Shown piece after piece: positions 53,077 through 62,900 of a DNA stretch of 64,000 bases (within the stretch, counting starts at the first letter, position 1; the number at the start of each line of letters is the position of its first letter). The notes below the pieces were generated by a model. That model did not search any database. It saw nothing but the letters and a program-made list of their open reading frames with translations, and was not told where the DNA came from. Position numbers and translations under genes: made by a program. The stretch is taken from NCBI RefSeq assembly GCF_002165375.2, contig NZ_CP032134.1, positions 248,001 to 312,000 on the forward strand, given 5' to 3'. The stretch comes from Acinetobacter chinensis (GTDB lineage Bacteria > Pseudomonadota > Gammaproteobacteria > Pseudomonadales > Moraxellaceae).

Positions 53077-53505
53077 ATGGCTAAGAAGATTGACGGCTAT
53101 ATCAAGCTGCAAGTTCCAGCTGGTAAAGCGAATCCATCTCCACCGATTGGTCCTGCACTGGGTCAACGTGGTGTTAACATCATGGCATTCTGTAAAGAAT
53201 TCAATGCTGCTACACAAAAAGTTGAAGCTGGTCTTCCAATTCCAGTCGTGATCACTGTGTACAACGACAAGTCGTTCACATTCATCATGAAAACTCCACC
53301 TGCTGCGATTCTTCTTAAGAAAGCTGCTGGTATCCAAAAGGGTTCTGCTGTACCAAACAAAACTAAAGTTGGTAAGTTGACCCGTGCTCAACTGGAAGAA
53401 ATTGCGACTACTAAAGAACCAGATTTAACTGGTGCTGATTTAGACGCACGTGTACGTACCATTGCTGGTTCTGCGCGTTCTATGGGCTTGGAAGTGGAGC
53501 TTTAA
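53077..53505 (+). CDS. rplK: 50S ribosomal protein L11
   Basis: L11 binds 23S rRNA in the GTPase-associated centre. MAKKIDGYIKLQV opening, then the Pro-rich NPSPPIGPALGQRGVN and the C-terminal RNA-binding domain. Length 142 is normal. rplA follows after 3 bases. Confidence 0.98.
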   Translation: MAKKIDGYIKLQVPAGKANPSPPIGPALGQRGVNIMAFCKEFNAATQKVEAGLPIPVVITVYNDKSFTFIMKTPPAAILLKKAAGIQKGSAVPNKTKVGKLTRAQLEEIATTKEPDLTGADLDARVRTIAGSARSMGLEVEL

Positions 53506-53508
53506 GAC

Positions 53509-54204
53509 ATGGCTAAATTAACTAAACGTCAAAAAGCGATTGTTGCTGCTGTTGAAGCACACAAAGTTTATACACTTGAAGAAGCTGTTGCAGTTTTAGA
53601 GAGCCTTCCAGCTCCTAAATTCAAAGAATCTTTGGATATTGCTGTAAACCTTGGTGTTGATCCACGTAAATCTGATCAGGTTGTTCGTGGCGCGACTACA
53701 CTTCCTGCAGGTACTGGTAAAACTGTACGTGTTGCTGTGTTTGCTCAGGGTGCTGCTGCTGAAGCTGCTAAAGCTGAAGGCGCGGACGTTGTAGGTTTTG
53801 ATGATCTTGCTGAGAGCATTCAGGCGGGTAATCTTGATTTTGACGTAGTCATTGCTGCTCCAGACGCGATGCGTGTTGTGGGTAAATTAGGTACGATCCT
53901 TGGTCCACGTGGCTTAATGCCAAACCCTAAAGTGGGTACTGTAACTCCAGACGTAGCTACTGCTGTTAAAAATGCAAAAGCTGGTCAGGCTCGTTACCGT
54001 GTAGACAAAGCGGGTATCATCCACGCTGCGATCGGTCAGGTAGGTTTTACTGCTGAAGCTGTTCGTTCAAACGTTGAAACTTTGATTGCTGATTTGAAAA
54101 AATTAAAACCAGCAACTTCTAAAGGCGTTTATATCAAAAAGATCACTCTGAGCTCTACTATGGGTCCTGGTCTGATTGTTGACGTTGCAAGCGTTTCTAA
54201 ATAA
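53509..54204 (+). CDS. rplA: 50S ribosomal protein L1
   Basis: L1 forms the mobile stalk at the E site and represses its own operon. It contains the signature DLAESIQAGNLDFDVVIAAP (split: IQAGNLDFD and VVIAAPDAM) and GPRGLMPNPKVGTV. Length 231 is normal. Confidence 0.98.
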   Translation: MAKLTKRQKAIVAAVEAHKVYTLEEAVAVLESLPAPKFKESLDIAVNLGVDPRKSDQVVRGATTLPAGTGKTVRVAVFAQGAAAEAAKAEGADVVGFDDLAESIQAGNLDFDVVIAAPDAMRVVGKLGTILGPRGLMPNPKVGTVTPDVATAVKNAKAGQARYRVDKAGIIHAAIGQVGFTAEAVRSNVETLIADLKKLKPATSKGVYIKKITLSSTMGPGLIVDVASVSK

Positions 54205-54516
54205 TTATTTTTAATAATTGTTTAAAGTGAAAGAATTTTAAAGCCCTGAGCAGATTTTAAAGCATTGCTTTAAAATCTGCGCAAGAAACGCTTCGTTGTA
54301 TTTTGCAGACTCAGGCAAACTTTGAATTGATAGATGTAAATTTATCAGCGTCAAAGACCTCAGGCGAGGGGAGTTTTCGGACTCGCTTCTTAAAAATCCA
54401 GTCTGAGTAGACGCGGTGGTGTGATTTATTCCTCCTCCGCGTGTGAGCTGTATTTGCAGTTCGCGAATTGGGAGTGTGTCCACTTTGAACACATAAATCA
54501 CCTTAGGAGGTTTTCA
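54205..54516 (+). promoter_or_regulatory. rplA-rplJ intergenic leader region
   Basis: This 312-bp gap has no gene. It begins with an AT-rich 31-nt near-perfect palindrome (GCAGATTTTAAAGCA at 54250-54264, complement at 54266-54280), not followed by T. The part nearest rplJ (about 54,330-54,516) should hold the rplJL promoter and the L10 leader, where L10-L7/L12 binds its own mRNA in many bacteria. The L10 site is inferred from position. Confidence 0.6.
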
Positions 54517-55023
54517 ATGGCTCTTCTTATCGAAGACAAAAAACAGATCGTTGCTGAAGTAACTGAAGTTGCTTCTAAAGCGTTTGCTGCCGTTGTTGCT
54601 GACTATCAGGGTTTAACTGTTGAGCAGTTGACTGCTCTTCGTGTTGAAGCTCGTAAGCTTGGTGTTGCTACACGTGTTGTACGTAATACTTTGGCTAAAC
54701 GTGCACTTCAGGATACTCAATTCACTATCCTGAATGACAACCTTGTTGGTCCAACAATTTTAGCTTTCTCGACTTCTGAAGACGACATGGGTGCAGCTGC
54801 ACGCCTGTTCGAAGAATTCGCTAAAACTAACAAAGCATTTGAACTTAAAGCTGCTGCATTTGACGGCAAACTTTATCAAGGTGCTGAAATTAGCGTTATC
54901 GCAAATCTTCCGAACCAGGAAAAAGCGCTTACTATGCTTGCCAACGTTCTTCAAGCTCCTATTTCGAAACTGGGTCGCCTTATTACAGCGCTCAAAGAGA
55001 AAAACGAGTCAGAAGCTGCATAA
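54517..55023 (+). CDS. rplJ: 50S ribosomal protein L10
   Basis: L10 anchors the L7/L12 dimers in the stalk and regulates its own operon. The ATG at 54517 follows a strong TAGGAGG; it gives the usual 168 residues. The long frame back to 54421 is rejected, as it crosses the leader. Motifs: DYQGLTVEQLTALR and RVVRNTLAKRAL. Confidence 0.97.
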   Translation: MALLIEDKKQIVAEVTEVASKAFAAVVADYQGLTVEQLTALRVEARKLGVATRVVRNTLAKRALQDTQFTILNDNLVGPTILAFSTSEDDMGAAARLFEEFAKTNKAFELKAAAFDGKLYQGAEISVIANLPNQEKALTMLANVLQAPISKLGRLITALKEKNESEAA

Positions 55024-55074
55024 GCTTAACAAAACTTTTTATCCACCATTCTATACCCATTTGGAGTTATTCTC

Positions 55075-55443
55075 ATGGCTTTAACTAACGAAGAAATCCT
55101 GAACGCAGTTGCTGAAAAAACTGTTCTTGAACTTGTTGAACTGATCTCTGCTTTCGAAGAAAAATTCAACGTATCTGCTGCTGCTGTAGCTGTAGCTGCT
55201 GCAGGTCCTGCTGCTGCTGCTGCTGAAGAGCAATCAGAATTCACAGTTGAACTTGCTGGCTTCGGTGCTAACAAAGTTGCTGTAATTAAAGCAGTTCGTG
55301 AAGCTACTGGTCTTGGCTTAAAAGAAGCTAAAGATTTAGTTGAAAGCGCTCCTTCAGCTGTTAAAGAAGGCGTTTCTAAAGAAGAAGCTGAAGAACTTAA
55401 GAAAAAACTTGAAGAAGCTGGTGCTGAAGTTAAACTTAAGTAA
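55075..55443 (+). CDS. rplL: 50S ribosomal protein L7/L12
   Basis: The stalk protein that recruits translation GTPases. N-terminal dimerisation domain (1-35), Ala-rich hinge (about 38-52, AAAVAVAAAGPAAAAAEE) and C-terminal domain with KVAVIKAVREATGLGLKEAKDLVE. Length 122 is normal. Confidence 0.98.
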   Translation: MALTNEEILNAVAEKTVLELVELISAFEEKFNVSAAAVAVAAAGPAAAAAEEQSEFTVELAGFGANKVAVIKAVREATGLGLKEAKDLVESAPSAVKEGVSKEEAEELKKKLEEAGAEVKLK

Positions 55444-55750
55444 TCGCTTAAGGAGTCGATTTTTTTATAATCGGCTCCACAAAATGGCTGATGGCTCTTG
55501 GGTCATCAGCCTTTTTGCGTTACAATAATCGGCTCGATTTTTGTTTGTATGATATAAAAAATCACCAGACATTGATTATGTAAGTTAAATCAAACGCTTA
55601 ACAATGTTTTTTGTGGTTGAAAAATATTGTTAAGCGTTTTATACCACTGAAAATTGCAGCATTTGTAAAAAGTGGTGGCCATATCGGCCTGCGTCATTAC
55701 TTCTGAACCCGTTCTGCAGGCGGGTTCAGTTTACTTTCCGAGGACTCCAG
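55444..55750 (+). promoter_or_regulatory. rplL-rpoB gap with attenuator and long hairpin
   Basis: This 307-bp gap has no gene. It holds a GGAGTCGAT/ATCGGCTCC hairpin (about 55,451-55,478), a terminator-like hairpin GGCTGATG/CATCAGCC with T run (55,486-55,516), and a 14-bp perfect inverted repeat AAACGCTTAACAAT (55,592-55,605; complement 55,626-55,639). In E. coli the same place has an attenuator and an RNase III site; equal roles are inferred here. Confidence 0.7.
55486..55516 (+). terminator. Attenuator between rplL and rpoB
   Basis: Stem GGCTGATG (55486-55493) and CATCAGCC (55504-55511) with a 10-nt loop and five T. It probably ends a part of the transcripts and lets the rest run into rpoBC. 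Confidence 0.8.
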
Positions 55751-58700
55751 ATGGCATACTCATATACCGAAAAGAAACGGATCCGTAAGAATTTTGGTAA
55801 ATTGCCGAGCGTCATGGACGCTCCGTACTTGCTCGCGATTCAAGTTGACTCGTACAGAACGTTCTTACAAGGCGGCAAAACACCAAAAAATCGCGAAGAT
55901 ATCGGTCTTCAAGCTGCATTTCGTTCAGTTTTTCCTATAGAAAGTTATTCTGGCAATGCTGCTTTAGAATTTGTTGAGTATAGTCTTGGTAAGCCTGAGT
56001 TTGACGTTCGCGAATGTATTCTTCGTGGCTCAACTTATGCAGCACCAATGCGCGTAAAAATTCGTCTGATCATTAAAGATCGCGAAACCAAGTCGATTAA
56101 AGACGTACGCGAGCAGGAAGTGTACATGGGTGAAATGCCACTCATGACTGAGAATGGTACTTTTGTGATCAACGGTACTGAGCGTGTAATCGTATCTCAG
56201 TTACACCGTTCACCTGGTGTGTTCTTCGATCATGACAAAGGCAAAACGCATTCCAGCGGTAAAGTGCTTTATTCAGCACGTATCATTCCTTACCGTGGTT
56301 CATGGTTAGACTTTGAGTTTGATGCCAAAGATCTGGTATATGTTCGTATTGACCGTCGTCGTAAACTGCTTGCAACAGTTGTTTTACGTGCACTGGGTTA
56401 CAGCAACGAACAGATCCTGGAAATGTTCTACGAGAAAGTACCTGTTTACCTGGATATGGGCAGCTACCAGATTGACCTGGTGCCTGAACGTCTTCGTGGT
56501 GAAATGGCGCAGTTCGATATTGTTGACAATGATGGTAAAGCGATCGTTGAACAGGGTAAACGTATTAATGCACGTCATGTACGTCAGATGGAAGCTGCGG
56601 GTTTAACTAAGCTTTCTGTACCTGATGAATACCTGTATGAGCGTATTACTGCTGAAGATATCACTTTACATAATGGTGATGTGATTGCTGCCAATACTGT
56701 GCTTAGCCATGAAATCATGGTGAAAATTGCAGAAGGCGGAATCAAGCAGTTCAATATCCTGTTTACCAATGACATTGACCGTGGTCCGTTCATTGCAGAC
56801 TCTTTACGTGCAGATACAACATCCGGTCGTGAAGAAGCACTTGTAGAAATCTACAAAGTGATGCGTCCAGGTGAGCCACCGACTAAAGAAGCAGCTGAAA
56901 ATCTGTTCAATAACTTATTCTTCTCAACTGAGCGTTATGACTTATCGCCAGTGGGTCGTATGAAGTTCAACCGTCGTCTGGGTCGTCCATACGAAGTCGG
57001 TACAGATCAGAAATCACGTGAAGTTGAAGGTATTCTGTCTAACGCAGACATTACAGACGTACTGAAAACACTGGTTGAAATCCGTAACGGTAAAGGCGAA
57101 GTCGATGATATCGATCACCTGGGTAACCGTCGTGTACGTTCAGTTGGTGAAATGACAGAAAACCAGTTCCGTGTAGGTCTGGTACGTGTTGAACGTGCGG
57201 TAAAAGAGCGTTTATCACAGGCTGAAACAGATAACCTGTCTCCACAGGATCTGATCAATGCAAAACCTGTTGCAGCTGCAATCAAAGAATTCTTTGGTTC
57301 AAGCCAGTTGTCTCAATTCATGGATCAGAACAACCCATTGTCTGAAATTACACACAAACGTCGTGTATCAGCGCTCGGTCCTGGTGGTCTGACACGTGAA
57401 CGTGCAGGCTTTGAAGTACGTGACGTACATCAGACTCACTACGGTCGTGTATGTCCGATTGAGACTCCTGAAGGTCCAAACATTGGTTTGATCAACTCAC
57501 TTTCAGTTTATGCGAAATGTAATAACTTCGGTTTCCTGGAAACTCCATACCGTAAAGTTGTTGATGGTCGTGTAACGGATGATGTTGAATATTTATCTGC
57601 GATTGAAGAAGTGGGTACTGTGATTGCACAGGCCGATTCGATTGTTGATAAAGAAGGTAATTTACAGGAAGAATTCGTATCTGTACGTCACCAGGGCGAC
57701 TTCGTACGTATGCCTCCTGAAAAAGTAACGCATATGGATGTATCTGCTCAGCAGGTTGTATCTGTTGCTGCGTCACTGATTCCGTTCCTTGAACACGATG
57801 ATGCCAACCGTGCATTGATGGGTTCAAACATGCAGCGTCAGGCTGTTCCTACATTGCTTGCTGACAAACCATTGGTTGGTACTGGTATGGAAGCAAACGT
57901 AGCGCACGACTCTGGTGTGTGTGTGATTGCGAAACGTGGCGGACGTATCGAGTTTGTTGATGCTTCCCGTGTGGTTATCCGTGTTAATGAAGACGAAATG
58001 ATCGCTGGTGAAGCAGGTGTGGATATCTACAACCTGATTAAATACACCCGTTCGAACCAGAACACCTGTATCAACCAGAAAGTGCTTGTAAGCCTGGGTG
58101 ATAAAGTAGGTCGTGGTGATGTTCTTGCTGATGGTCCATCGACTGACGGTGGTGAACTTGCACTTGGTCAGAACATGCGCGTCGCGTTCATGACCTGGAA
58201 CGGTTATAACTACGAAGATTCGATCTTACTTTCTGAGCGTGTGCTTCAGGAAGATCGTCTGACTTCGATTCATATTCAGGAACTGTCATGTGTAGCACGT
58301 GATACCAAGTTAGGTGCAGAAGAAATTACTGCTGATATTCCTAACGTGGGTGAAGCTGCGCTGTCTAAGCTGGATGAATCAGGTATTGTTTACATTGGTG
58401 CTGAAGTAACTGCGGGTGACATCCTTGTTGGTAAGGTAACACCTAAAGGCGAAACGCAATTAACACCGGAAGAAAAACTGCTTCGTGCAATCTTCGGTGA
58501 AAAAGCAGCTGATGTTAAAGACTCGTCTTTACGCGTTCCATCAGGTACGAAAGGTACTGTGATTGATGTTCAGGTGTTTACACGTGATGGCATCGAAAAA
58601 GATGAACGTGCTCAGGCAATTGAAAAATCTCAGCTTGATTCTTACCGTAAAGATCTGAAAGAAGAATATAAAATATTCGAAGAAGCTGCTCGTGAACGTA

Positions 58701-59839
58701 TTGTTCGCTTGTTGAAAGGTCAGGAATCCAACGGTGGTGGTACAACACGTCGTGGTGACAAACTGACTGAAGATCTGTTGTCAGGTCTTGAGCTGGTTGA
58801 TCTGCTTGAAGTACAGCCTGTAGATGAAGGTATTGCAGAGCGTCTGACTCAGATCCAGGTATTCCTGAAAGAAAAGAGCATTGAAATTGATGAGAAGTTT
58901 GCTGAGAAAAAACGCAAACTTTCTACAGGTGATGAACTGACAACGGGCGTACTGAAAGTTGTTAAAGTTTACTTAGCTGTTAAACGTCGTATTCAGCCTG
59001 GTGATAAAATGGCGGGTCGTCACGGGAACAAGGGTGTTGTATCCAACATTCTGCCTGTAGAAGATATGCCGCATGATATCCATGGTGTGCCTGTTGATAT
59101 CGTGTTGAATCCACTGGGTGTACCATCACGTATGAACGTGGGTCAGATTCTCGAAACTCACCTGGGTATGGCAGCAAAAGGTCTGGGCGAAAAAATTGAC
59201 AAGATGTTGCAGCAGCAGCGTACTGTTATTGAATTACGTGAATTCCTGGACAAGATCTATAACAAAGTTGGTGGTGAGCAGGAAGACCTGGACAGCCTGA
59301 CTGATGATGAGATCCTGGTTCTGTCTGGTAACCTGCGTAAAGGTGTTCCATTAGCGACTCCAGTATTTGATGGTGCTGAAGAAAGTCAGATCAAAGATCT
59401 GCTTGAACTTGCAGACATTTCACGTACTGGTCAGACCGTATTGTATGATGGACGTACAGGTGAGCGTTTCGACCGTCCTGTAACTGTCGGTTATATGTAC
59501 ATGCTGAAACTGAACCACCTGGTTGATGACAAGATGCATGCGCGTTCTACAGGTTCTTATTCACTTGTTACACAACAGCCACTGGGTGGTAAAGCTCAGT
59601 TCGGTGGTCAGCGTTTCGGTGAGATGGAAGTCTGGGCACTTGAAGCATACGGTGCAGCTTATACACTGCAGGAAATGCTGACTGTGAAGTCGGATGACGT
59701 TGAAGGTCGTACCCGCATCTATAAGAACATTGTAGATGGTAACCATTATATGGATCCGGGCATGCCTGAATCGTTCAACGTATTGACCAAAGAGATCCGT
59801 TCTTTAGGTATCAACATTGAACTGAAAAATGGTGACTAA
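55751..59839 (+). CDS. rpoB: RNA polymerase beta subunit
   Basis: RpoB, 1362 residues, normal for Acinetobacter. The rifampicin region reads GSSQLSQFMDQNNPLSEITHK followed by RRVSALGPGG; the positions equal to E. coli D516, H526, R529 and S531 are wild type (V replaces I530). The catalytic regions EDSILLSERV and RHGNKGVVS are intact. It starts 307 bp after rplL and is followed by a palindromic element before rpoC. Confidence 0.98.
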   Translation: MAYSYTEKKRIRKNFGKLPSVMDAPYLLAIQVDSYRTFLQGGKTPKNREDIGLQAAFRSVFPIESYSGNAALEFVEYSLGKPEFDVRECILRGSTYAAPMRVKIRLIIKDRETKSIKDVREQEVYMGEMPLMTENGTFVINGTERVIVSQLHRSPGVFFDHDKGKTHSSGKVLYSARIIPYRGSWLDFEFDAKDLVYVRIDRRRKLLATVVLRALGYSNEQILEMFYEKVPVYLDMGSYQIDLVPERLRGEMAQFDIVDNDGKAIVEQGKRINARHVRQMEAAGLTKLSVPDEYLYERITAEDITLHNGDVIAANTVLSHEIMVKIAEGGIKQFNILFTNDIDRGPFIADSLRADTTSGREEALVEIYKVMRPGEPPTKEAAENLFNNLFFSTERYDLSPVGRMKFNRRLGRPYEVGTDQKSREVEGILSNADITDVLKTLVEIRNGKGEVDDIDHLGNRRVRSVGEMTENQFRVGLVRVERAVKERLSQAETDNLSPQDLINAKPVAAAIKEFFGSSQLSQFMDQNNPLSEITHKRRVSALGPGGLTRERAGFEVRDVHQTHYGRVCPIETPEGPNIGLINSLSVYAKCNNFGFLETPYRKVVDGRVTDDVEYLSAIEEVGTVIAQADSIVDKEGNLQEEFVSVRHQGDFVRMPPEKVTHMDVSAQQVVSVAASLIPFLEHDDANRALMGSNMQRQAVPTLLADKPLVGTGMEANVAHDSGVCVIAKRGGRIEFVDASRVVIRVNEDEMIAGEAGVDIYNLIKYTRSNQNTCINQKVLVSLGDKVGRGDVLADGPSTDGGELALGQNMRVAFMTWNGYNYEDSILLSERVLQEDRLTSIHIQELSCVARDTKLGAEEITADIPNVGEAALSKLDESGIVYIGAEVTAGDILVGKVTPKGETQLTPEEKLLRAIFGEKAADVKDSSLRVPSGTKGTVIDVQVFTRDGIEKDERAQAIEKSQLDSYRKDLKEEYKIFEEAARERIVRLLKGQESNGGGTTRRGDKLTEDLLSGLELVDLLEVQPVDEGIAERLTQIQVFLKEKSIEIDEKFAEKKRKLSTGDELTTGVLKVVKVYLAVKRRIQPGDKMAGRHGNKGVVSNILPVEDMPHDIHGVPVDIVLNPLGVPSRMNVGQILETHLGMAAKGLGEKIDKMLQQQRTVIELREFLDKIYNKVGGEQEDLDSLTDDEILVLSGNLRKGVPLATPVFDGAEESQIKDLLELADISRTGQTVLYDGRTGERFDRPVTVGYMYMLKLNHLVDDKMHARSTGSYSLVTQQPLGGKAQFGGQRFGEMEVWALEAYGAAYTLQEMLTVKSDDVEGRTRIYKNIVDGNHYMDPGMPESFNVLTKEIRSLGINIELKNGD

Positions 59840-59840
59840 G

Positions 59841-59920
59841 AAATCTCCCCCAGCCCCTCTTTGAGAAAGAGGGGAGAAGTCCCCCTTTAAAAAGGGGGAT
59901 TTAGGGGGATTTCGAGATTC
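59841..59920. repeat. Branched palindromic element between rpoB and rpoC
   Basis: Two strong hairpins, CCCCTCTTT/AAAGAGGGG (59854-59874) and CCCCCTTT/AAAGGGGG (59881-59898), are enclosed by an outer CCCCC/GGGGG pairing (59847-59851 with 59904-59908). The element is GC-rich with poly-C/poly-G arms, unlike its surroundings, and resembles dispersed palindromic repeats (REP/MITE-like). It has no coding potential. Other copies cannot be seen in this window. Confidence 0.6.
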
Positions 59921-59995
59921 CCTGAACTCAGTGAAAAAACAATATTTGTGACCCAGTTGTAGAGTGAAAATCTCCACAACACACGGAGAAAAAAA

Positions 59996-62900
59996 TTGAA
60001 AGACTTGCTCGATATCATGCGCAAAAAGACGGATTCAGACGGTCATGCTCCAGTTGAGTTTGACCGCATCCGTATTGGTCTTGCGTCACCAGAAATGATT
60101 AAGTCATGGTCTCATGGTGAAGTTAAAAAGCCTGAAACCATTAACTACCGTACGTTCAAGCCAGAACGTGACGGTCTGTTCTGTGCCAAAATCTTTGGTC
60201 CAGTAAAAGATTACGAATGCTTGTGCGGTAAATACAAGCGTATGAAATACAAAGGCGTCATCTGTGAAAAATGTGGCGTTGAAGTAACAACTGCGAAAGT
60301 TCGTCGTGAGCGTATGGGTCACATCGAACTGGCTTCTCCAGTTGCACATATCTGGTTCTTAAAATCACTTCCGAGCCGTATCGGTCTGTTACTTGACATG
60401 ACTTTACGTGATATCGAACGTGTATTGTATTTCGAATCTTATGTAGTTACTGACCCAGGTATGACTCCATTTGAGAAATACCAGCTTTTAAACGATGAAG
60501 AATACTTCAACGCTTTGGAAGAACACGGTGATGAATTCACTGCGAAAATGGGTGCAGAAGCCGTTCAGGACCTGTTGAAAGACATCGACCTTGAAAACGA
60601 AATTTCACGTTTACGTGAAGAAATTCCAAATACAACGTCTGAGACTAAGCTGAAAAAAGCGTCTAAGCGTCTGAAACTGATGGAAGCGTTTAAAGAGTCA
60701 AACAACAAGCCAGAATGGATGGTGATGAATGTACTTCCAGTACTTCCACCAGATCTTCGTCCGTTGGTTCCGCTTGAAGGTGGTCGTTTTGCGACTTCTG
60801 ATCTGAACGACCTTTACCGTCGTGTGATCAACCGTAATAACCGTTTGAAGCGTCTTCTTGACCTTGCAGCACCAGATATCATCGTACGTAACGAAAAACG
60901 TATGTTACAGGAATCTGTAGATGCGTTGCTGGATAACGGTCGTCGTGGTCGTGCAATTACAGGTTCGAACAAACGTCCTCTTAAATCTCTGGCTGACATG
61001 ATCAAAGGTAAACAGGGTCGTTTCCGTCAGAACTTACTTGGTAAGCGTGTTGACTACTCAGGTCGTTCAGTAATTACTGTAGGTCCTACTTTACGTCTTC
61101 ACCAGTGTGGTCTTCCGAAGAAAATGGCACTTGAACTGTTCAAGCCATTCATTTTCGCAAAACTGCAGGCTTCTGGTCAGGCAACAACCATTAAAGCTGC
61201 GAAGAAAATGGTTGAACGCGAAACGCCAGAAGTATGGGACGTTCTTGCCTCTGTAATCCGTCAGCATCCAGTGATGCTGAACCGTGCGCCGACACTTCAC
61301 CGTTTAGGTCTTCAGGCATTTGAACCTATTCTGATTGAAGGTAAAGCAATCCGTCTTCACCCACTCGTCTGTGCTGCGTTCAACGCCGACTTCGATGGTG
61401 ACCAGATGGCGGTTCACGTACCATTAACACTTGAAGCTCAGTTAGAAGCTCGTGCGTTAATGATGTCAACCAACAACATCCTGTCACCTGCAAACGGTGA
61501 GCCGATCATCGTTCCTTCTCAGGACGTTGTCTTAGGTTTGTATTACATCACCCGTGATGCGATCAATGCCAAAGGTGAAGGCATGGTGTTTGCGGATACT
61601 GATGAAGTAAACCGTGCGCTTGCAACTGGTCAGGTGGATTTACACGCTCGCGTTAAAGCACGTGTACACCAGACGGTGATCAATGAAAATGGTGAACGTG
61701 AACAGCAGACGATTGTTGTTGATACGACGCCAGGTCGCTGTCTGCTTTGGGAAGTTGTTCCTGAAGGGATGGATTTCCAGCAGATCAACCTTGAGATGAC
61801 GAAAAAGAACATCTCTAAGCTGATCAACTCCTGCTACCGTAAACTGGGTCTGAAAGATACTGTTATCTTCGCTGACCAGCTGATGTATCTGGGCTTCCGT
61901 CAAGCAACACGTTCAGGTGTTTCTGTCGGTATGGAAGACATGCTGATTCCACCAACGAAACAGGTCATTATTGAAAAAGCAGAAACTGAAGTTCGTGAAA
62001 TTGAACAGCAGTTTGAGCAAGGCTTCGTAACGGCTGGTGAACGTTATAACAAAGTAGTCGATATTTGGGCACGTACAAACGACCAGGTAGCGAAAGCGAT
62101 GATGGATAACCTGTCATACACCACTGTTAAAAATAAACAGGGTGAAGACGAGAAACAGAAATCATTCAACTCGATCTACATGATGTCTGACTCCGGTGCC
62201 CGTGGTTCGGCAGCTCAGATCCGTCAGCTTGCAGGTATGCGTGGTCTGATGGCGAAACCGGATGGTTCGATCATTGAAACACCGATTAAAGCAAATTTCC
62301 GTGAAGGTCTGACAGTACTTCAGTACTTCATTTCAACACACGGTGCGCGTAAAGGTCTGGCCGATACAGCACTGAAAACTGCAAACTCCGGTTATCTGAC
62401 CCGTCGTCTGGTAGACGTTGCACAGGATCTGGTAATTACTGAGCCTGATTGTGGAACACTGGGCGGTCTTGTAATGACTCCGTTCATTCAGGGTGGTGAT
62501 GTCATCGAGAACCTGGGTACGCGAGTACTGGGTCGTGTAGTTGCTGAAGATGTAAAACGTGCTGGCACTGATGAAGTTCTGCTTCCACGTAATACATTGA
62601 TTGATGAAAAACTGGCTGCATTCCTCGAAGACAACGGTGTCGACGAAGTTAAAGTACGTTCAGTTGTAAACTGTGAATCAACTTTCGGTGTCTGTGCGAA
62701 ATGTTATGGCCGTGACCTTGCACGTGGTCATCAGGTGAACCCTGGTGAGTCAGTCGGTGTTATGGCTGCACAGTCCATTGGTGAACCGGGTACACAGTTA
62801 ACCATGCGTACATTCCACGTGGGTGGTGCTGCAAGCCGAACTTCTGCTGCAAACAGCGTACAGGTACGTAACAAAGGTACAGTACGTTTCCATAACGTGA

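Noticed and set aside
57301..57400. Rifampicin resistance mutation in rpoB
   Set aside because: The key positions are wild type; the Val at the I530 equivalent is a conservative, non-resistance change.
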